From assembly GCF_015277735.1 (NCBI RefSeq), contig NZ_JADHDA010000003.1, positions 310,001 to 374,000 of the forward strand: a DNA stretch of 64,000 bases, in the 5' to 3' direction. Positions within the stretch are counted from its first letter, which is position 1. Every line of letters starts with the position of its first letter. The DNA comes from Psychrobacter sp. NG254. GTDB lineage: Bacteria > Pseudomonadota > Gammaproteobacteria > Pseudomonadales > Moraxellaceae. A model generated the notes under the pieces. The model ran no database searches. It saw only the letters and a program-made list of their open reading frames with translations, and was not told the origin of the DNA. Shown here piece after piece: positions 34,512 through 43,546 of the stretch. A program made the position numbers and the translations under genes.

Positions 34512-35975
34512 ATGTCACACGCGCTGCAGTTATCAAATCCAGATTTACTCAAACAATCTTGCTTCATCAAAGACGGCTGGCATGCTGCTAGTGATGAAGC
34601 TTCGCTCGATGTAAACAATCCTTTTAATGGCGAGCTCATTGGTACTGTACCCAGCCTCACCACAGAAGATGTCAACGAAGCTGTTGCTTATGCTCATGAC
34701 GTTCAAGCAGACTGGGCAGCAAAAACCGCCAAAGAGCGTGCAGAGTTATTGCAAAAGTGGGCTGATCTGATCGATGCCAACAAAGAAGACTTGGCCATCA
34801 TCATGACTGCTGAGCAAGGTAAGCCGCTGACTGAGTCACGCGGTGAAGTAGGCTACGCCAACAGCTTTATCCGCTGGTTTGCCGAAGAAGGCAAGCGCGT
34901 CTATGGTGATGTGATTCCTGCTAATAGCGCGCAGCTACGTCATGTCGTTCTTAAGCAGCCGGTCGGTGTTTGTGCCGCTATCACGCCTTGGAACTTCCCA
35001 GCCGCGATGATCACGCGCAAAGTTGCTCCTGCACTAGCAGCAGGCTGTACGATTATCGTCAAACCTGCTACCGAGACACCATACTCTGCATTGGCACTGG
35101 GTGTATTGGCAGAACAAGCGGGTATTCCAGCTGGTGTTATTCAAGTCGTCACTGGTAAGTCTTCTGTCATCGGCGACATCTTAACGGGTGATGCACGCAT
35201 TCATAAGCTGTCATTTACAGGCTCTACAGAAGTAGGCCGTACGCTGATGGCACAATGCGCGCCGACTATTAAGAAGTTATCGTTAGAGCTGGGTGGCAAT
35301 GCGCCATTTATCGTCTTTGATGATGCCGATCTAGAAAAAGCCGCTACTGGCCTAATCGCTTCTAAATATCGTAATGCTGGTCAGACTTGTGTCTGCGCCA
35401 ACCGCGTATATGTTCAAGACAGTATCAAAGATAAATTCTTAGAGATCTTTGTCAAAAAAGTCGCTGAGCTAAAAGTGGGTAATGGCTTAGAAGAAGGCGT
35501 CGATATCGGTCCTCTTATCAACAAAAAAGCGTTAGATAAAGTACAAGCCTTGCTAAAAGACGCGCTAGATAAAGGTGCAAAGCTGGTCACTGGTGGTAGT
35601 GTCAATGACGCATCAGAGCTGACTTATAACCCAACGGTTATCACAGATATTAGCAGTGAGATGGACATCGCTTCTGAAGAAATCTTCGGACCGATTGCGA
35701 CCATCTTTACCTTCAAAGATGAAGCAGAAGTTATCCGTGCTGCTAACGATACTATCTATGGCTTGGCCGCTTACTTCTATAGTAGTGACTATGCACGTTC
35801 ATGGCGCGTCACCGAAGGTCTTGAGTACGGCATCATCGGCCACAACACGGGTTTGATTTCTACAGAAGTTGCCCCATTTGGCGGTGTGAAGCAGTCTGGC
35901 TTTGGCCGCGAAGGCTCAAAATACGGCATCGAAGACTACATCACGACCAAATACTGGTGCTCTGATATCACTTGA
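34512..35975 (+). CDS. gabD: Succinate-semialdehyde dehydrogenase [NADP+]
   Basis: An aldehyde dehydrogenase of 487 residues that oxidises succinate semialdehyde to succinate, and in many bacteria glutarate semialdehyde to glutarate. Seen: NPFNGELIGTVPSL, AAITPWNFPAAMITRKVAPALAAGCTIIVKPA, FTGSTEVGRTLM, catalytic Glu in LELGGNAPFIVFDDADL, and catalytic Cys in NAGQTCVCANRVYVQ, the CVC form usual in GabD. The ATG at 34512 has AAGGAG upstream; the earlier ATG at 34494 is rejected. The gene precedes gabT. Confidence 0.94.
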   Translation: MSHALQLSNPDLLKQSCFIKDGWHAASDEASLDVNNPFNGELIGTVPSLTTEDVNEAVAYAHDVQADWAAKTAKERAELLQKWADLIDANKEDLAIIMTAEQGKPLTESRGEVGYANSFIRWFAEEGKRVYGDVIPANSAQLRHVVLKQPVGVCAAITPWNFPAAMITRKVAPALAAGCTIIVKPATETPYSALALGVLAEQAGIPAGVIQVVTGKSSVIGDILTGDARIHKLSFTGSTEVGRTLMAQCAPTIKKLSLELGGNAPFIVFDDADLEKAATGLIASKYRNAGQTCVCANRVYVQDSIKDKFLEIFVKKVAELKVGNGLEEGVDIGPLINKKALDKVQALLKDALDKGAKLVTGGSVNDASELTYNPTVITDISSEMDIASEEIFGPIATIFTFKDEAEVIRAANDTIYGLAAYFYSSDYARSWRVTEGLEYGIIGHNTGLISTEVAPFGGVKQSGFGREGSKYGIEDYITTKYWCSDIT

Positions 35976-36161
35976 TAGCCGCAACGTAATTAGTTGGCTA
36001 CCTAGTCAGAAAAGCAAAAACTAGCGCAAATTTTTAGATATCTGTGGTGTTTTAAGTCAAACAAGCACCATTTGATATCTACTGAGTATAAAGATAAACA
36101 TCAAATAAACCGCCAATCCCTAGATGGCACTTATGTTACGAACAAAGAAAAGGACATTCCC

Positions 36162-37424
36162 ATGACGACTACCAACCAATCATTACTTGAGCGCCGCAAA
36201 GCTGTTTTACCAACAGGACTTGGGGTTGCCTTTCCTATCTTTGCAGAAAGAGCAAAGAACTCAGAAATCTGGGACATCGAAGGCAAGCGTTATATCGACT
36301 TCGTCGGTGGTATCTCAGTATTGAACACCGGTCATAGCCATCCAAAAATCACCCAACGTGTGCATGAGCAGCTAGACAAGTTTACGCATACTGCGGCACA
36401 AATGATCAACTATGAGTGCTATGTAGATTTGGCTGAAAAGCTGTGTGAAAAAGCGCCTATTACTGGTCCGACAAAAGCGTTCTTTTTGACCACTGGCGCA
36501 GAAGCGGTCGAAAACTGCATCAAGATTGCTCGTGCTAAAACCCGTCGTCCAGGCATTATCTCTTTCGTTGGCGGCTGGCATGGTCGTACCATGATGTGTA
36601 TGAGCTTGACTGGTAAAGTATTGCCATACAAAAAGAACTTTGGCCCGATGCCAGGACCTGTGTTCCATGCATTGTTCCCTGCAGAAGAATTGAACGTAAC
36701 AGAAGCACAAGCGCTACATAGCCTTGACATGATTTTCCAAGCGGACATCGACCCTAGTGAAGTCGCTGCAATGATCATCGAGCCAGTCCAAGGTGAAGGC
36801 GGTTTCCATCAAGTAACGCCATCATTTGCCAAAGCGCTACGCGACATCTGTGATGAGCATGGCATCGTGCTTATTTTTGATGAAGTACAGTGTGGTTTCG
36901 CCAGAACCGGTACGCTATTTGCGGGTGAGCAGTTAGGTGTGGAGCCTGACCTTATGACGACTGCCAAGAGTTTAGCAGGCGGATATCCTATCTCTGCGGT
37001 CATCGGCCGTGCTGATATCATGGATGCCCCGCAAGTAGGCGGCTTGGGCGGTACTTACTCTGGTAATCCACTAGCCTGTGTGGCTGCACTCGCTGTCATG
37101 GAAGTCATTGAAGAAGAAAACTTGCTTGAGCGTAGTGTTGTGATTGGTGATACCATCGCCGCGTTCTTAAAAGGCTTAGACCTAAGCAGCATCGGTCATA
37201 TTCGTTATAAAGGCGCTATGCTAGCGTTTGAATTGATCGATAGCGAAGGCAAACCTGATGCAGCCGCTGCAAACAATCTAAAAGCCAAATCATTTGAGCA
37301 AGGTTTGCTACTAGCGTCTTGTGGCATGTATGGCAACGCCATTCGTGTGATGGTGCCATTGACGGTTGAAGATGAAATCTTACAAGAAGGCCTTGATATC
37401 ATTGGCGGCATATTAACTGCTTAA
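36162..37424 (+). CDS. gabT: 4-aminobutyrate (and possibly 5-aminovalerate) aminotransferase
   Basis: A class III PLP aminotransferase, 420 residues, that moves the amino group of GABA to 2-oxoglutarate and yields succinate semialdehyde. Seen: NSEIWDIEGKRYIDFVGGISVLNTGHSHP, FLTTGAEAVENCIKIARA, GWHGRTMM, EPVQGEGGF, IFDEVQCGFARTGTLFA and the PLP lysine in TTAKSLAGGYPISAVIG. The start is the ATG at 36162 with AAAGGA upstream; the frame is open 30 codons further back, but that part is unlike the family. It follows gabD by 186 bases. With gcdH nearby it may also act as a 5-aminovalerate transaminase. Confidence 0.93.
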   Translation: MTTTNQSLLERRKAVLPTGLGVAFPIFAERAKNSEIWDIEGKRYIDFVGGISVLNTGHSHPKITQRVHEQLDKFTHTAAQMINYECYVDLAEKLCEKAPITGPTKAFFLTTGAEAVENCIKIARAKTRRPGIISFVGGWHGRTMMCMSLTGKVLPYKKNFGPMPGPVFHALFPAEELNVTEAQALHSLDMIFQADIDPSEVAAMIIEPVQGEGGFHQVTPSFAKALRDICDEHGIVLIFDEVQCGFARTGTLFAGEQLGVEPDLMTTAKSLAGGYPISAVIGRADIMDAPQVGGLGGTYSGNPLACVAALAVMEVIEEENLLERSVVIGDTIAAFLKGLDLSSIGHIRYKGAMLAFELIDSEGKPDAAAANNLKAKSFEQGLLLASCGMYGNAIRVMVPLTVEDEILQEGLDIIGGILTA

Positions 37425-37519
37425 TTTGAACAGCGATATTTTAAAGGCAGTGATTTAAAAGCAATGGTAAGCCTGTCCTGATAGTACTTAAGAGTACTTA
37501 CTCTGAGTGATTGAATGAA

Positions 37520-37557
37520 TAACGGCGCCTTGCATGACAAGACGCCGTTATTTTTTT
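37520..37557 (+). terminator. Terminator after gabT
   Basis: AACGGCG pairs with CGCCGTT, with an inner CTTG/CAAG extension, followed by seven T residues. Confidence 0.9.
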
Positions 37558-37621
37558 GAGCTGGCTTTTTATTGTGACCTATATACAGGGTCAGTACAGG
37601 GAATGAATAAAGCGATTTAAG

Positions 37622-37650
37622 CCCATTCATAGGTGTGCCCTATGAATGGG
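37622..37650. promoter_or_regulatory. Perfect 12-bp palindromic hairpin upstream of the APC permease
   Basis: CCCATTCATAGG pairs with CCTATGAATGGG around TGTGC. It lies 100 bases before the permease ATG and has no T tract, so it is more likely an operator or RNA regulatory hairpin than a terminator. Confidence 0.5.
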
Positions 37651-37750
37651 TAAGTACGGAAAATAACGATAATGGGCTATGCCCGAACACACTAAAGCCA
37701 GTTTAGTTTTGACGGATTAATCTGGGTGACACATAGACAAGGAGTAAGTT

Positions 37751-39193
37751 ATGTCTGGACTAAAAAAATCGCTAGGGATGTTTGATATTATAGCCTTAGC
37801 ATTTGGTGCTATGGTAGGTTGGGGTTGGGTAGTACTGGCTGGCGGCTGGATCTTATCTGCTGGTACATGGGGCGCGATGTTAGCGTTCTTTCTAGGTGGT
37901 TTGGCAGTGATACTGATAGGTGTGACTTATGCTGAGCTTGCGTCATCAATGCCCATCACAGGGGGTGAGCATACTTATACCCACCGAGCGTTAGGGGTAA
38001 ATGTCTCATTTATCTGCTCATGGAGTATTCTATTTGGTTATTTTTCAGTAGTCGCATTTGAGGCAGTCGCATTGCCGACGGTGGTTGAGTATTTTATTCC
38101 CAATTATAACCAAGGTTATCTCTGGACGATAGCTGGCTGGGATGTCTATGCCACTTGGGTTGGTGTGGGGATGCTAGGGTCAGTGATTGTGACATGGCTG
38201 AATATACGAGGCATGGAAGTCAGTGCATGGTTCCAAAAAACAGCGGTTGTAGGGATCTTGTTTGTCGGTATATTGCTATTCATTGGTGCAGCATTATATA
38301 ATCCTGCAACATCGACTGCGATACAAGCCCCAGCGTTTATTGGTGGTGCTGCTGGTGTGATGGCAGTTATCGTGATGGTTCCCTTTATGTTCGTCGGCTT
38401 TGATGTGATTCCACAGGCAGCTGAAGAGATTGATTTAACCCGTCCTAATATCGGCAAATTCCTAATCGTATCAATAACGATTGCAGTACTTTGGTACATC
38501 GCAGTGGCGTGGAGTGTCGGTACCACATTGCCATTGATTCAAGCAGAAAACTCTACGTTGGCGACCGCTGATGCAATGACCAATGCGTGGCATGGTAAAT
38601 GGGCTGGTATTTTACTGGTTATCGGTGGTGTATTAGGTATTTTATCAAGCTGGAATGCGTTCTTGATTGGTGGTAGTCGTCTACTATATGCAATGTCAAA
38701 AGCGCATATGTTGCCAGCATTTTTAAGCAAATTACATCCAAAATATAACACACCTGTTAATGCGATTTTATTGATTGGTGGTCTAGCAACGCTTGCGCCA
38801 TTATTTGGTCGCAAAATGCTCGTGTGGATTGTTGATGCTGGTGGCTTTGGTATCGTCATTGCTTATACTTGTGTTGCTATCTCTTTCTTAGTACTGCGCT
38901 ACCGTGAGCCTGATATGGTACGTCCATTCAAGATACCTGCAGGTAAACTGGTGGGTATGATCACGATCGCACTAAGCTTTGGCTTATTGGCACTATACAT
39001 GCCAGGTATGCCTTCTGCGCTGACCGCTATCGAGTGGTGGATTTTCTTTGGTTGGACGGTATTAGGTGTGGCGCTATATGGTTATGCAACCATTAAGTAC
39101 CCTGGCAAAAGTGAAGCCATCATGGCAGAAGAATTGCGCGAGTTAAAAATCGTGAATCAGCTGTGGTTAAAAGAAAATCCCTATAAAAAATAG
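37751..39193 (+). CDS. APC-family amino acid/polyamine permease
   Basis: An integral inner-membrane transporter of 480 residues with about 12 hydrophobic segments. The N-terminus (LKKSLGMFDIIALAFGAMVGWGWVVLAGGWILSAGTWGA) is the substrate-binding first helix of the APC superfamily, and GGEHTYTHRALG, FMFVGFDVIPQAAEEIDL and LSSWNAFLIGGSRLLYAMSKA also fit. GDEHTY- or GGEHTY-type APC permeases commonly import amino acids or polyamines. Position after gabDT suggests GABA, putrescine or a related substrate. AAGGAG lies before the ATG. A terminator follows. Confidence 0.88.
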   Translation: MSGLKKSLGMFDIIALAFGAMVGWGWVVLAGGWILSAGTWGAMLAFFLGGLAVILIGVTYAELASSMPITGGEHTYTHRALGVNVSFICSWSILFGYFSVVAFEAVALPTVVEYFIPNYNQGYLWTIAGWDVYATWVGVGMLGSVIVTWLNIRGMEVSAWFQKTAVVGILFVGILLFIGAALYNPATSTAIQAPAFIGGAAGVMAVIVMVPFMFVGFDVIPQAAEEIDLTRPNIGKFLIVSITIAVLWYIAVAWSVGTTLPLIQAENSTLATADAMTNAWHGKWAGILLVIGGVLGILSSWNAFLIGGSRLLYAMSKAHMLPAFLSKLHPKYNTPVNAILLIGGLATLAPLFGRKMLVWIVDAGGFGIVIAYTCVAISFLVLRYREPDMVRPFKIPAGKLVGMITIALSFGLLALYMPGMPSALTAIEWWIFFGWTVLGVALYGYATIKYPGKSEAIMAEELRELKIVNQLWLKENPYKK

Positions 39194-39222
39194 CATTATT
39201 TTGGACAATGAATTGTTTATAA

Positions 39223-39252
39223 AAAAGCCTAACGTAAAACGTTAGGCTTTTT
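39223..39252 (+). terminator. Terminator after the APC permease
   Basis: AAAAGCCTAACG pairs with CGTTAGGCTTTT around TAAAA, 30 bases after the stop. Confidence 0.9.
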
Positions 39253-39383
39253 CGTTGTCTTTGTTCTGTTCGAGAATGAGTTAATAATCAGCCAGCATAA
39301 TATTCGTATATTGACATTTAATAATAAAGAGGTAAAATAAATAACTTTTGTTTGCTATTATCATTATTGTGGAAGTGGACTGT

Positions 39384-39617
39384 ATGATCAGAAGTGGGGA
39401 TAAACTAAAATGTACCTGTGGCAACGATTTTTTTGTGGAAGGTTCGGTTTACACTGTCGGCAATATTATAAGCAATAAGTTTTTTCAAATAAATATTGGT
39501 GCAAACGACGAGTATTGGTATGCAACAAAAGACAGTGAAGGGATATACGTTCGCTTCAATGAAGAAAACCATCTAGTCAATGATGCTTTTTTCGCTTTAG
39601 AAAAATCTCAGTACTAG
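39384..39617 (+). CDS. Small protein of unknown function
   Basis: A 77-residue product starting MIRSGDKLKCTCGNDFFVEGS. It has a CxC pair near residue 10 and the look of a small beta-rich domain (SVYTVGNIISNKFFQINIG, YWYATKDSEGIYVRF). No signal peptide. The ATG at 39384 has GGAAGTGGA upstream; an earlier in-frame start at 39348 adds a hydrophobic leader and is less likely. I do not recognise a family. It stands alone between two terminators. Confidence 0.55.
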   Translation: MIRSGDKLKCTCGNDFFVEGSVYTVGNIISNKFFQINIGANDEYWYATKDSEGIYVRFNEENHLVNDAFFALEKSQY

Positions 39618-39801
39618 CTTTTTATTGAGAAAGCTATGAGATTCAAGTGCCAGATGATTGATTGAAGCATTGCGACTGGCTGACACCATGACCAATGAGC
39701 AGCAAGACATTTTTCTAGACTTTGGCAGTGTACTCGACATCGCATCATCTAGCTATATAAAGACAATTTAGCATGAAAATAATGCATAAGAATTTTCCAA
39801 T

Positions 39802-39847
39802 AAAAAAGGCCTAATATTCGATACTAGGCCTTTTTTTGGAGTAAATC
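39802..39847. terminator. Terminator between the small gene and the aldehyde dehydrogenase gene
   Basis: AAAAAAGGCCTA pairs perfectly with TAGGCCTTTTTT (12 bp) around an internal loop; works in both directions and lies 11 bases past the stop of the minus-strand dehydrogenase gene. Confidence 0.9.
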
Positions 39848-39857
39848 AATAATAGGA

Positions 39858-41231
39858 TTAAGATTTATCACGAATCAGCTTGTAGTTTAAGAACTCAGTG
39901 ATACCTAGTGTACCAAGCTCGCGACCAAAGCCTGAGCGCTTGACCCCGCCAAATGGGGTATTTGCTTCACTACCAGACGGCGCATTGATAGTGACCATAC
40001 CCACTTCTAGTTTGTCCGCAATTTCAGCAGCCAGTGCTGCATCTTGTGTCTGAATAGAAGCACCTAGACCAAAGGGTACGTCGTTGGCAATCTTGATAGC
40101 GTGTTCGATGTCATTTGCTTTGTAAATCACAGCCACCGGACCAAACAGCTCTTCACGGTACACATCCATTGATTCAGTCACATCTGTCAGAACAGCAGGC
40201 GCAAACCAAGCACCCGGCTTGTCTTTTACCATGCCGCCCTCTACGAGCACGGTTGCCCCTGCTTGAATGGCACTATCTAGCTGCGCTTGTAGATTGACGG
40301 CAGCGGCTTTTGAGGACATGGGACCCATAAATGTATCTTCGTTAAGAGGATCGGTCAAGGTGATGCCATTTACCACAGCGGTGAAGCCCTCAACAAACTT
40401 GTCATAGACAGACTCAATGATAATCAAGCGTTTAGCAGCGTTACAGGCTTGTCCTGTATTACCAAAACGACCAGAGATGGCGCCTTGAATGGCTTGTTCG
40501 ATATCAGCATCGGCTGCGACGATAAAGGCATCTGAACCACCCAATTCTAGCACGACTTTTTTGAGTGCGCCGCCAGCTTCTTTTGCCACTGCTTGTCCAG
40601 CGCGTTCAGAACCTGTTAACGAAATACCTTGTACGCGTGTATCGTTAATGATGGTCGCTGATTGCTCATTGGTGGCAAAAATATTGTTATAAACGCCCTC
40701 AGGTACGCCCGCATCTTTGAAAATATCGACGATGATTTCTGCTGTCTTAGGGCACTGCGGCGCGTGTTTTAGAATAATGGTATTACCTGCCATAAAGTTT
40801 GGCGCGACAAAACGAGCTACTTGGTAATGCGGATAGTTCCACGGCATGATGCCTAATAGGGCGCCCACAGGATGTTTCTCTACCGAGGCTGATCCGCTAT
40901 CAACATCAATGGTGCTAGGCGCTAGTAGCTGTTCAGCATTGTCTGCATAGTAGCGATAGATATCAGCCACCAGACCGATCTCGCCTTTCGCTTGTGCAAC
41001 TGGTTTGCCCATCTCATTGGCGACGATACGGGATAGCTCGTCTTGGCGCTCAAGATAGCTGTCGGCGATTTTGTGCAGTAGTGCGCTGCGCTCATTTAAT
41101 GAAACGTGACGCCAGTCTTGATAGGCATTGTCAGCCTTCTCAATCACTTGCTGAATTTCTTGCTCAGTGGCGGTCGGGTAAGTGGCTTCTACTTCACCAG
41201 TGGCTGGGTTGTTAACTTGATAATCGCTCAT
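39858..41231 (-). CDS. NAD(P)-dependent semialdehyde dehydrogenase (Sad/YneI-like)
   Basis: An aldehyde dehydrogenase of 457 residues, the short form typical of Sad/YneI. Seen: NNPATGEVEATYPTATEQEI, GIMPWNYPHYQVARFVAPNFMAGNTIILKHA, SLTGSERAG, catalytic Glu in LELGGSDAFIVAADADI, catalytic Cys in NTGQACNAAKRLIII, and FGGVKRSGFGRELGTLGITEFLN. Members oxidise succinate semialdehyde and related aldehydes. It lies just upstream of aguA on the same strand within the polyamine genes, and no other candidate for the gamma-glutamyl-aminobutyraldehyde step (PuuC) is in the window, so it may serve that step. Confidence 0.9.
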   Translation of the reverse strand: MSDYQVNNPATGEVEATYPTATEQEIQQVIEKADNAYQDWRHVSLNERSALLHKIADSYLERQDELSRIVANEMGKPVAQAKGEIGLVADIYRYYADNAEQLLAPSTIDVDSGSASVEKHPVGALLGIMPWNYPHYQVARFVAPNFMAGNTIILKHAPQCPKTAEIIVDIFKDAGVPEGVYNNIFATNEQSATIINDTRVQGISLTGSERAGQAVAKEAGGALKKVVLELGGSDAFIVAADADIEQAIQGAISGRFGNTGQACNAAKRLIIIESVYDKFVEGFTAVVNGITLTDPLNEDTFMGPMSSKAAAVNLQAQLDSAIQAGATVLVEGGMVKDKPGAWFAPAVLTDVTESMDVYREELFGPVAVIYKANDIEHAIKIANDVPFGLGASIQTQDAALAAEIADKLEVGMVTINAPSGSEANTPFGGVKRSGFGRELGTLGITEFLNYKLIRDKS

Positions 41232-41359
41232 AATCTGTCCTGTAGTTTAAAATATTATTGGGTTCAAAATCCGTTTTGGGTTGTTATTGATACTACATGG
41301 TTCTAGTCAGTATTGCTGTTATGACAAGTGCGTTGTCATCATAAGTATTTTTTAAGACA

Positions 41360-42466
41360 TTACTTTTTCATTGCTGCTGGCTGCTGCTGAGTAATACAGT
41401 GAATATTGCCACCACCAAACACAATCTCTCTCGTTCGTACTCCCACTACCTGATGCTGAGGAAAGATTTTTTCAAGCTGCTCGATAGCGAGAGCATCATT
41501 TATATCATCATATTGCGGTACAATGACAGCGTCATTACAAATTAAAAAGTTGGCGTAGGAGGCGATACAAATATCGTCCGTATTACGAGACTTGGCATCG
41601 CCAGACTGGGTAATATCAGCATTGTCAGGCAAGGTGACAGGATGCTTGGTACAACACAGTTTATGCACTTTTAACTGCCGGCCTTTTGCATCAGTCATCT
41701 CTGAAAGCTGCTGATACGCCTTTTGCGTGGCTTCATAAAATGGATGCTCAGTATCATCCGTAAATAAGCAGACCACTTCGCCAGGTCGCGCAAAGCAAGC
41801 AATATCATCAATGTGCCCAGTGGTTTCATCGGGATCGATACCGTCATCAACCCACAGCACTTTTTCGACATTGAGATACGATTTCAGCATATCTTCGATT
41901 TGTGCTTCATTTAAGTGAGGGTTGCGCCCAGGACTGAGCAAGCACATACGGGTGGTCAATACGGTACCTTCACCATCGACATGAAACGCACCGCCTTCCA
42001 ACACAAAATCGTCAGTACGATAGCGCTCAATATTCAAATGTTCGCACAGTCTCTCAGCGAGCTTGTCATCATCATCCCAAGGCGTATAAAGACCATCGTA
42101 ATCGCCGCCCCATGCATTAAATGTCCAATCGCAAGCACGTATATCACCGGCATCATTGATTAAGAATGTCGGAACGGTATCACGCGCCCACGCATCATTG
42201 CTTGGCATGGCTATCACATCGATATTATCGGGCAGTTGCGCACGGCAACTATCAAAATCATCAGCGTTGACCAAGACACCAACCTCACTGAACTGTCTGA
42301 TGGCAGTAGCAACATCTGCATAGGCTGCTTGCGCGGGGACGGCTTTCTGTCGCCAATTGTCTTCTCGATACGGCCATACCATCCAGACTTTTTGTATAGG
42401 TGCAAATTCTGCAGGCATATAAAAGCCATCTTGTTTGGGAGTTGAACCTGTCAGTAATCTGGACAT
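41360..42466 (-). CDS. aguA: Agmatine deiminase
   Basis: It hydrolyses agmatine to N-carbamoylputrescine and ammonia. It has 368 residues of the guanidino-group-modifying (pentein) fold. Seen: WMVWPYREDNWR, NDAWARDTVPTFLIN, WGGDYDGLYTPWDDDDKLAE, EGGAFHVDGEGTVLTT, DDGIDPDETTGHIDD and the catalytic Cys in FGGGNIHCITQQQP near the C-terminus. AAGGTGAC precedes the ATG at 42466. It follows aguB by 49 bases on the same strand, so they are likely one transcript (aguB first). Confidence 0.96.
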   Translation of the reverse strand: MSRLLTGSTPKQDGFYMPAEFAPIQKVWMVWPYREDNWRQKAVPAQAAYADVATAIRQFSEVGVLVNADDFDSCRAQLPDNIDVIAMPSNDAWARDTVPTFLINDAGDIRACDWTFNAWGGDYDGLYTPWDDDDKLAERLCEHLNIERYRTDDFVLEGGAFHVDGEGTVLTTRMCLLSPGRNPHLNEAQIEDMLKSYLNVEKVLWVDDGIDPDETTGHIDDIACFARPGEVVCLFTDDTEHPFYEATQKAYQQLSEMTDAKGRQLKVHKLCCTKHPVTLPDNADITQSGDAKSRNTDDICIASYANFLICNDAVIVPQYDDINDALAIEQLEKIFPQHQVVGVRTREIVFGGGNIHCITQQQPAAMKK

Positions 42467-42515
42467 AAAGTCACCTTATTGCACTCAAGCAGTTATAGAA
42501 ATAGGAAGAATGGAG

Positions 42516-43385
42516 TTAGCCGTGCGTGAGCAATGTGCCATACATTGATGGACGACGGTCACGGAACACACCCCATTGACGACGCTGTTCCGCTAGTGCA
42601 TCCAGATCAAACGTGGCCATGATAAATTCGCTTTTATCGGTTGAGGCTTCTTGTATAATTTCGCCGCGCCCATCAGTGATAAACGAACTGCCATAAAACT
42701 GCATCGTGCTGTCGTTACCATTTTGGCTGATGGTTTCTTCGCCAATACGGTTGGAGGCGATAACCGGCATGAGGTTAGCCGCAGAGTGTCCTTGCATACA
42801 GCGCTGCCAGTGGCCAGTTGAGTTAATGTTTAGGGTTGGCTCATCACCAATCGCGGTCGGATATAGCAGCATCTCTGCACCCATCAATGCCATGCTACGT
42901 GCGCATTCAGGGAACCATTGATCCCAGCAAATACCCACACCAATTTTTCCGTACTTAGTGTTCCAAACTTTAAAGCCAGTGTCACCAGGCGTAAAGTAGA
43001 ATTTCTCTGCGTAAGGGATGCCATCTGGAATGTGCGTCTTACGGTAGGTGCCCAGTATTTCGCCATCGGCATCAATAATGGTCACGCTATTAAACAAGGT
43101 GTTGCCTGATTTTTCATAAAAGCTGATAGGCAGTACCACTTCAAGCGACTTTGCCAGCTCTTTGAAATGATTGATGGCCGTATTGTGCTCGACTTCGGTA
43201 GCCAAGTTGAAATATTCAAAATCATGTACTTGGCAAAAATAAGGGGTTTCGAATAACTCTTGTAGCAAGATAATGTTGGCACCAGCTTTCGCAGCTTTAG
43301 TGACCAATGCGGTTGCTTTATCGATGTTTTCTTGTTTGTCCCAAGTGCAGGCTATTTGAGTGCTGGCAACAGTAACGGATCGCAT
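42516..43385 (-). CDS. aguB: N-carbamoylputrescine amidase
   Basis: A nitrilase-superfamily C-N hydrolase, 289 residues, that turns N-carbamoylputrescine into putrescine, CO2 and ammonia. The catalytic triad is visible: Glu in LLQELFETPYF, Lys in YRKTHIPDG and Cys in GVGICWDQWFPE. Further AguB marks are EHNTAINHFKELAK, KFYFTPGDTGFKVW and GHSAANLMPVIASNRIG. AAGGAG precedes the ATG at 43385. It works with AguA to feed agmatine into the putrescine pool. Confidence 0.96.
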   Translation of the reverse strand: MRSVTVASTQIACTWDKQENIDKATALVTKAAKAGANIILLQELFETPYFCQVHDFEYFNLATEVEHNTAINHFKELAKSLEVVLPISFYEKSGNTLFNSVTIIDADGEILGTYRKTHIPDGIPYAEKFYFTPGDTGFKVWNTKYGKIGVGICWDQWFPECARSMALMGAEMLLYPTAIGDEPTLNINSTGHWQRCMQGHSAANLMPVIASNRIGEETISQNGNDSTMQFYGSSFITDGRGEIIQEASTDKSEFIMATFDLDALAEQRRQWGVFRDRRPSMYGTLLTHG

Positions 43386-43546
43386 GGTGTAGCTCCTTGA
43401 TTATAATTTATCTTTTGTATGAATAAAATAAAGCGTCACAAAAGTGAGGTTTGGTCATAGTAACGGCTTAAATAGTGATGTATTTAAACCGTATTGTGGT
43501 TAAGAAGTTATTTAGCAGTAGCAGCTTCTTTACTCACTATCTAGCG

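Larger units (their letters stand above)
37425..37750. other. Intergenic region between gabT and the APC permease gene
   Basis: 326 bases holding a terminator (37520-37557) and a perfect 12-bp hairpin (37622-37650), then a leader to the permease. No ORF is convincing. Confidence 0.5.

Noticed and set aside
39657-39770. Possible small gene or gene remnant (reads IEALRLADTMTNEQQDIF and onward)
   Set aside because: Short, no good start or ribosome-binding site, and no family recognised. It may be the end of a decayed gene but cannot be supported.
43503-43531. Small stem between aguB and the NhaC-like gene
   Set aside because: Only about six pairs and a long loop; not distinguishable from chance.
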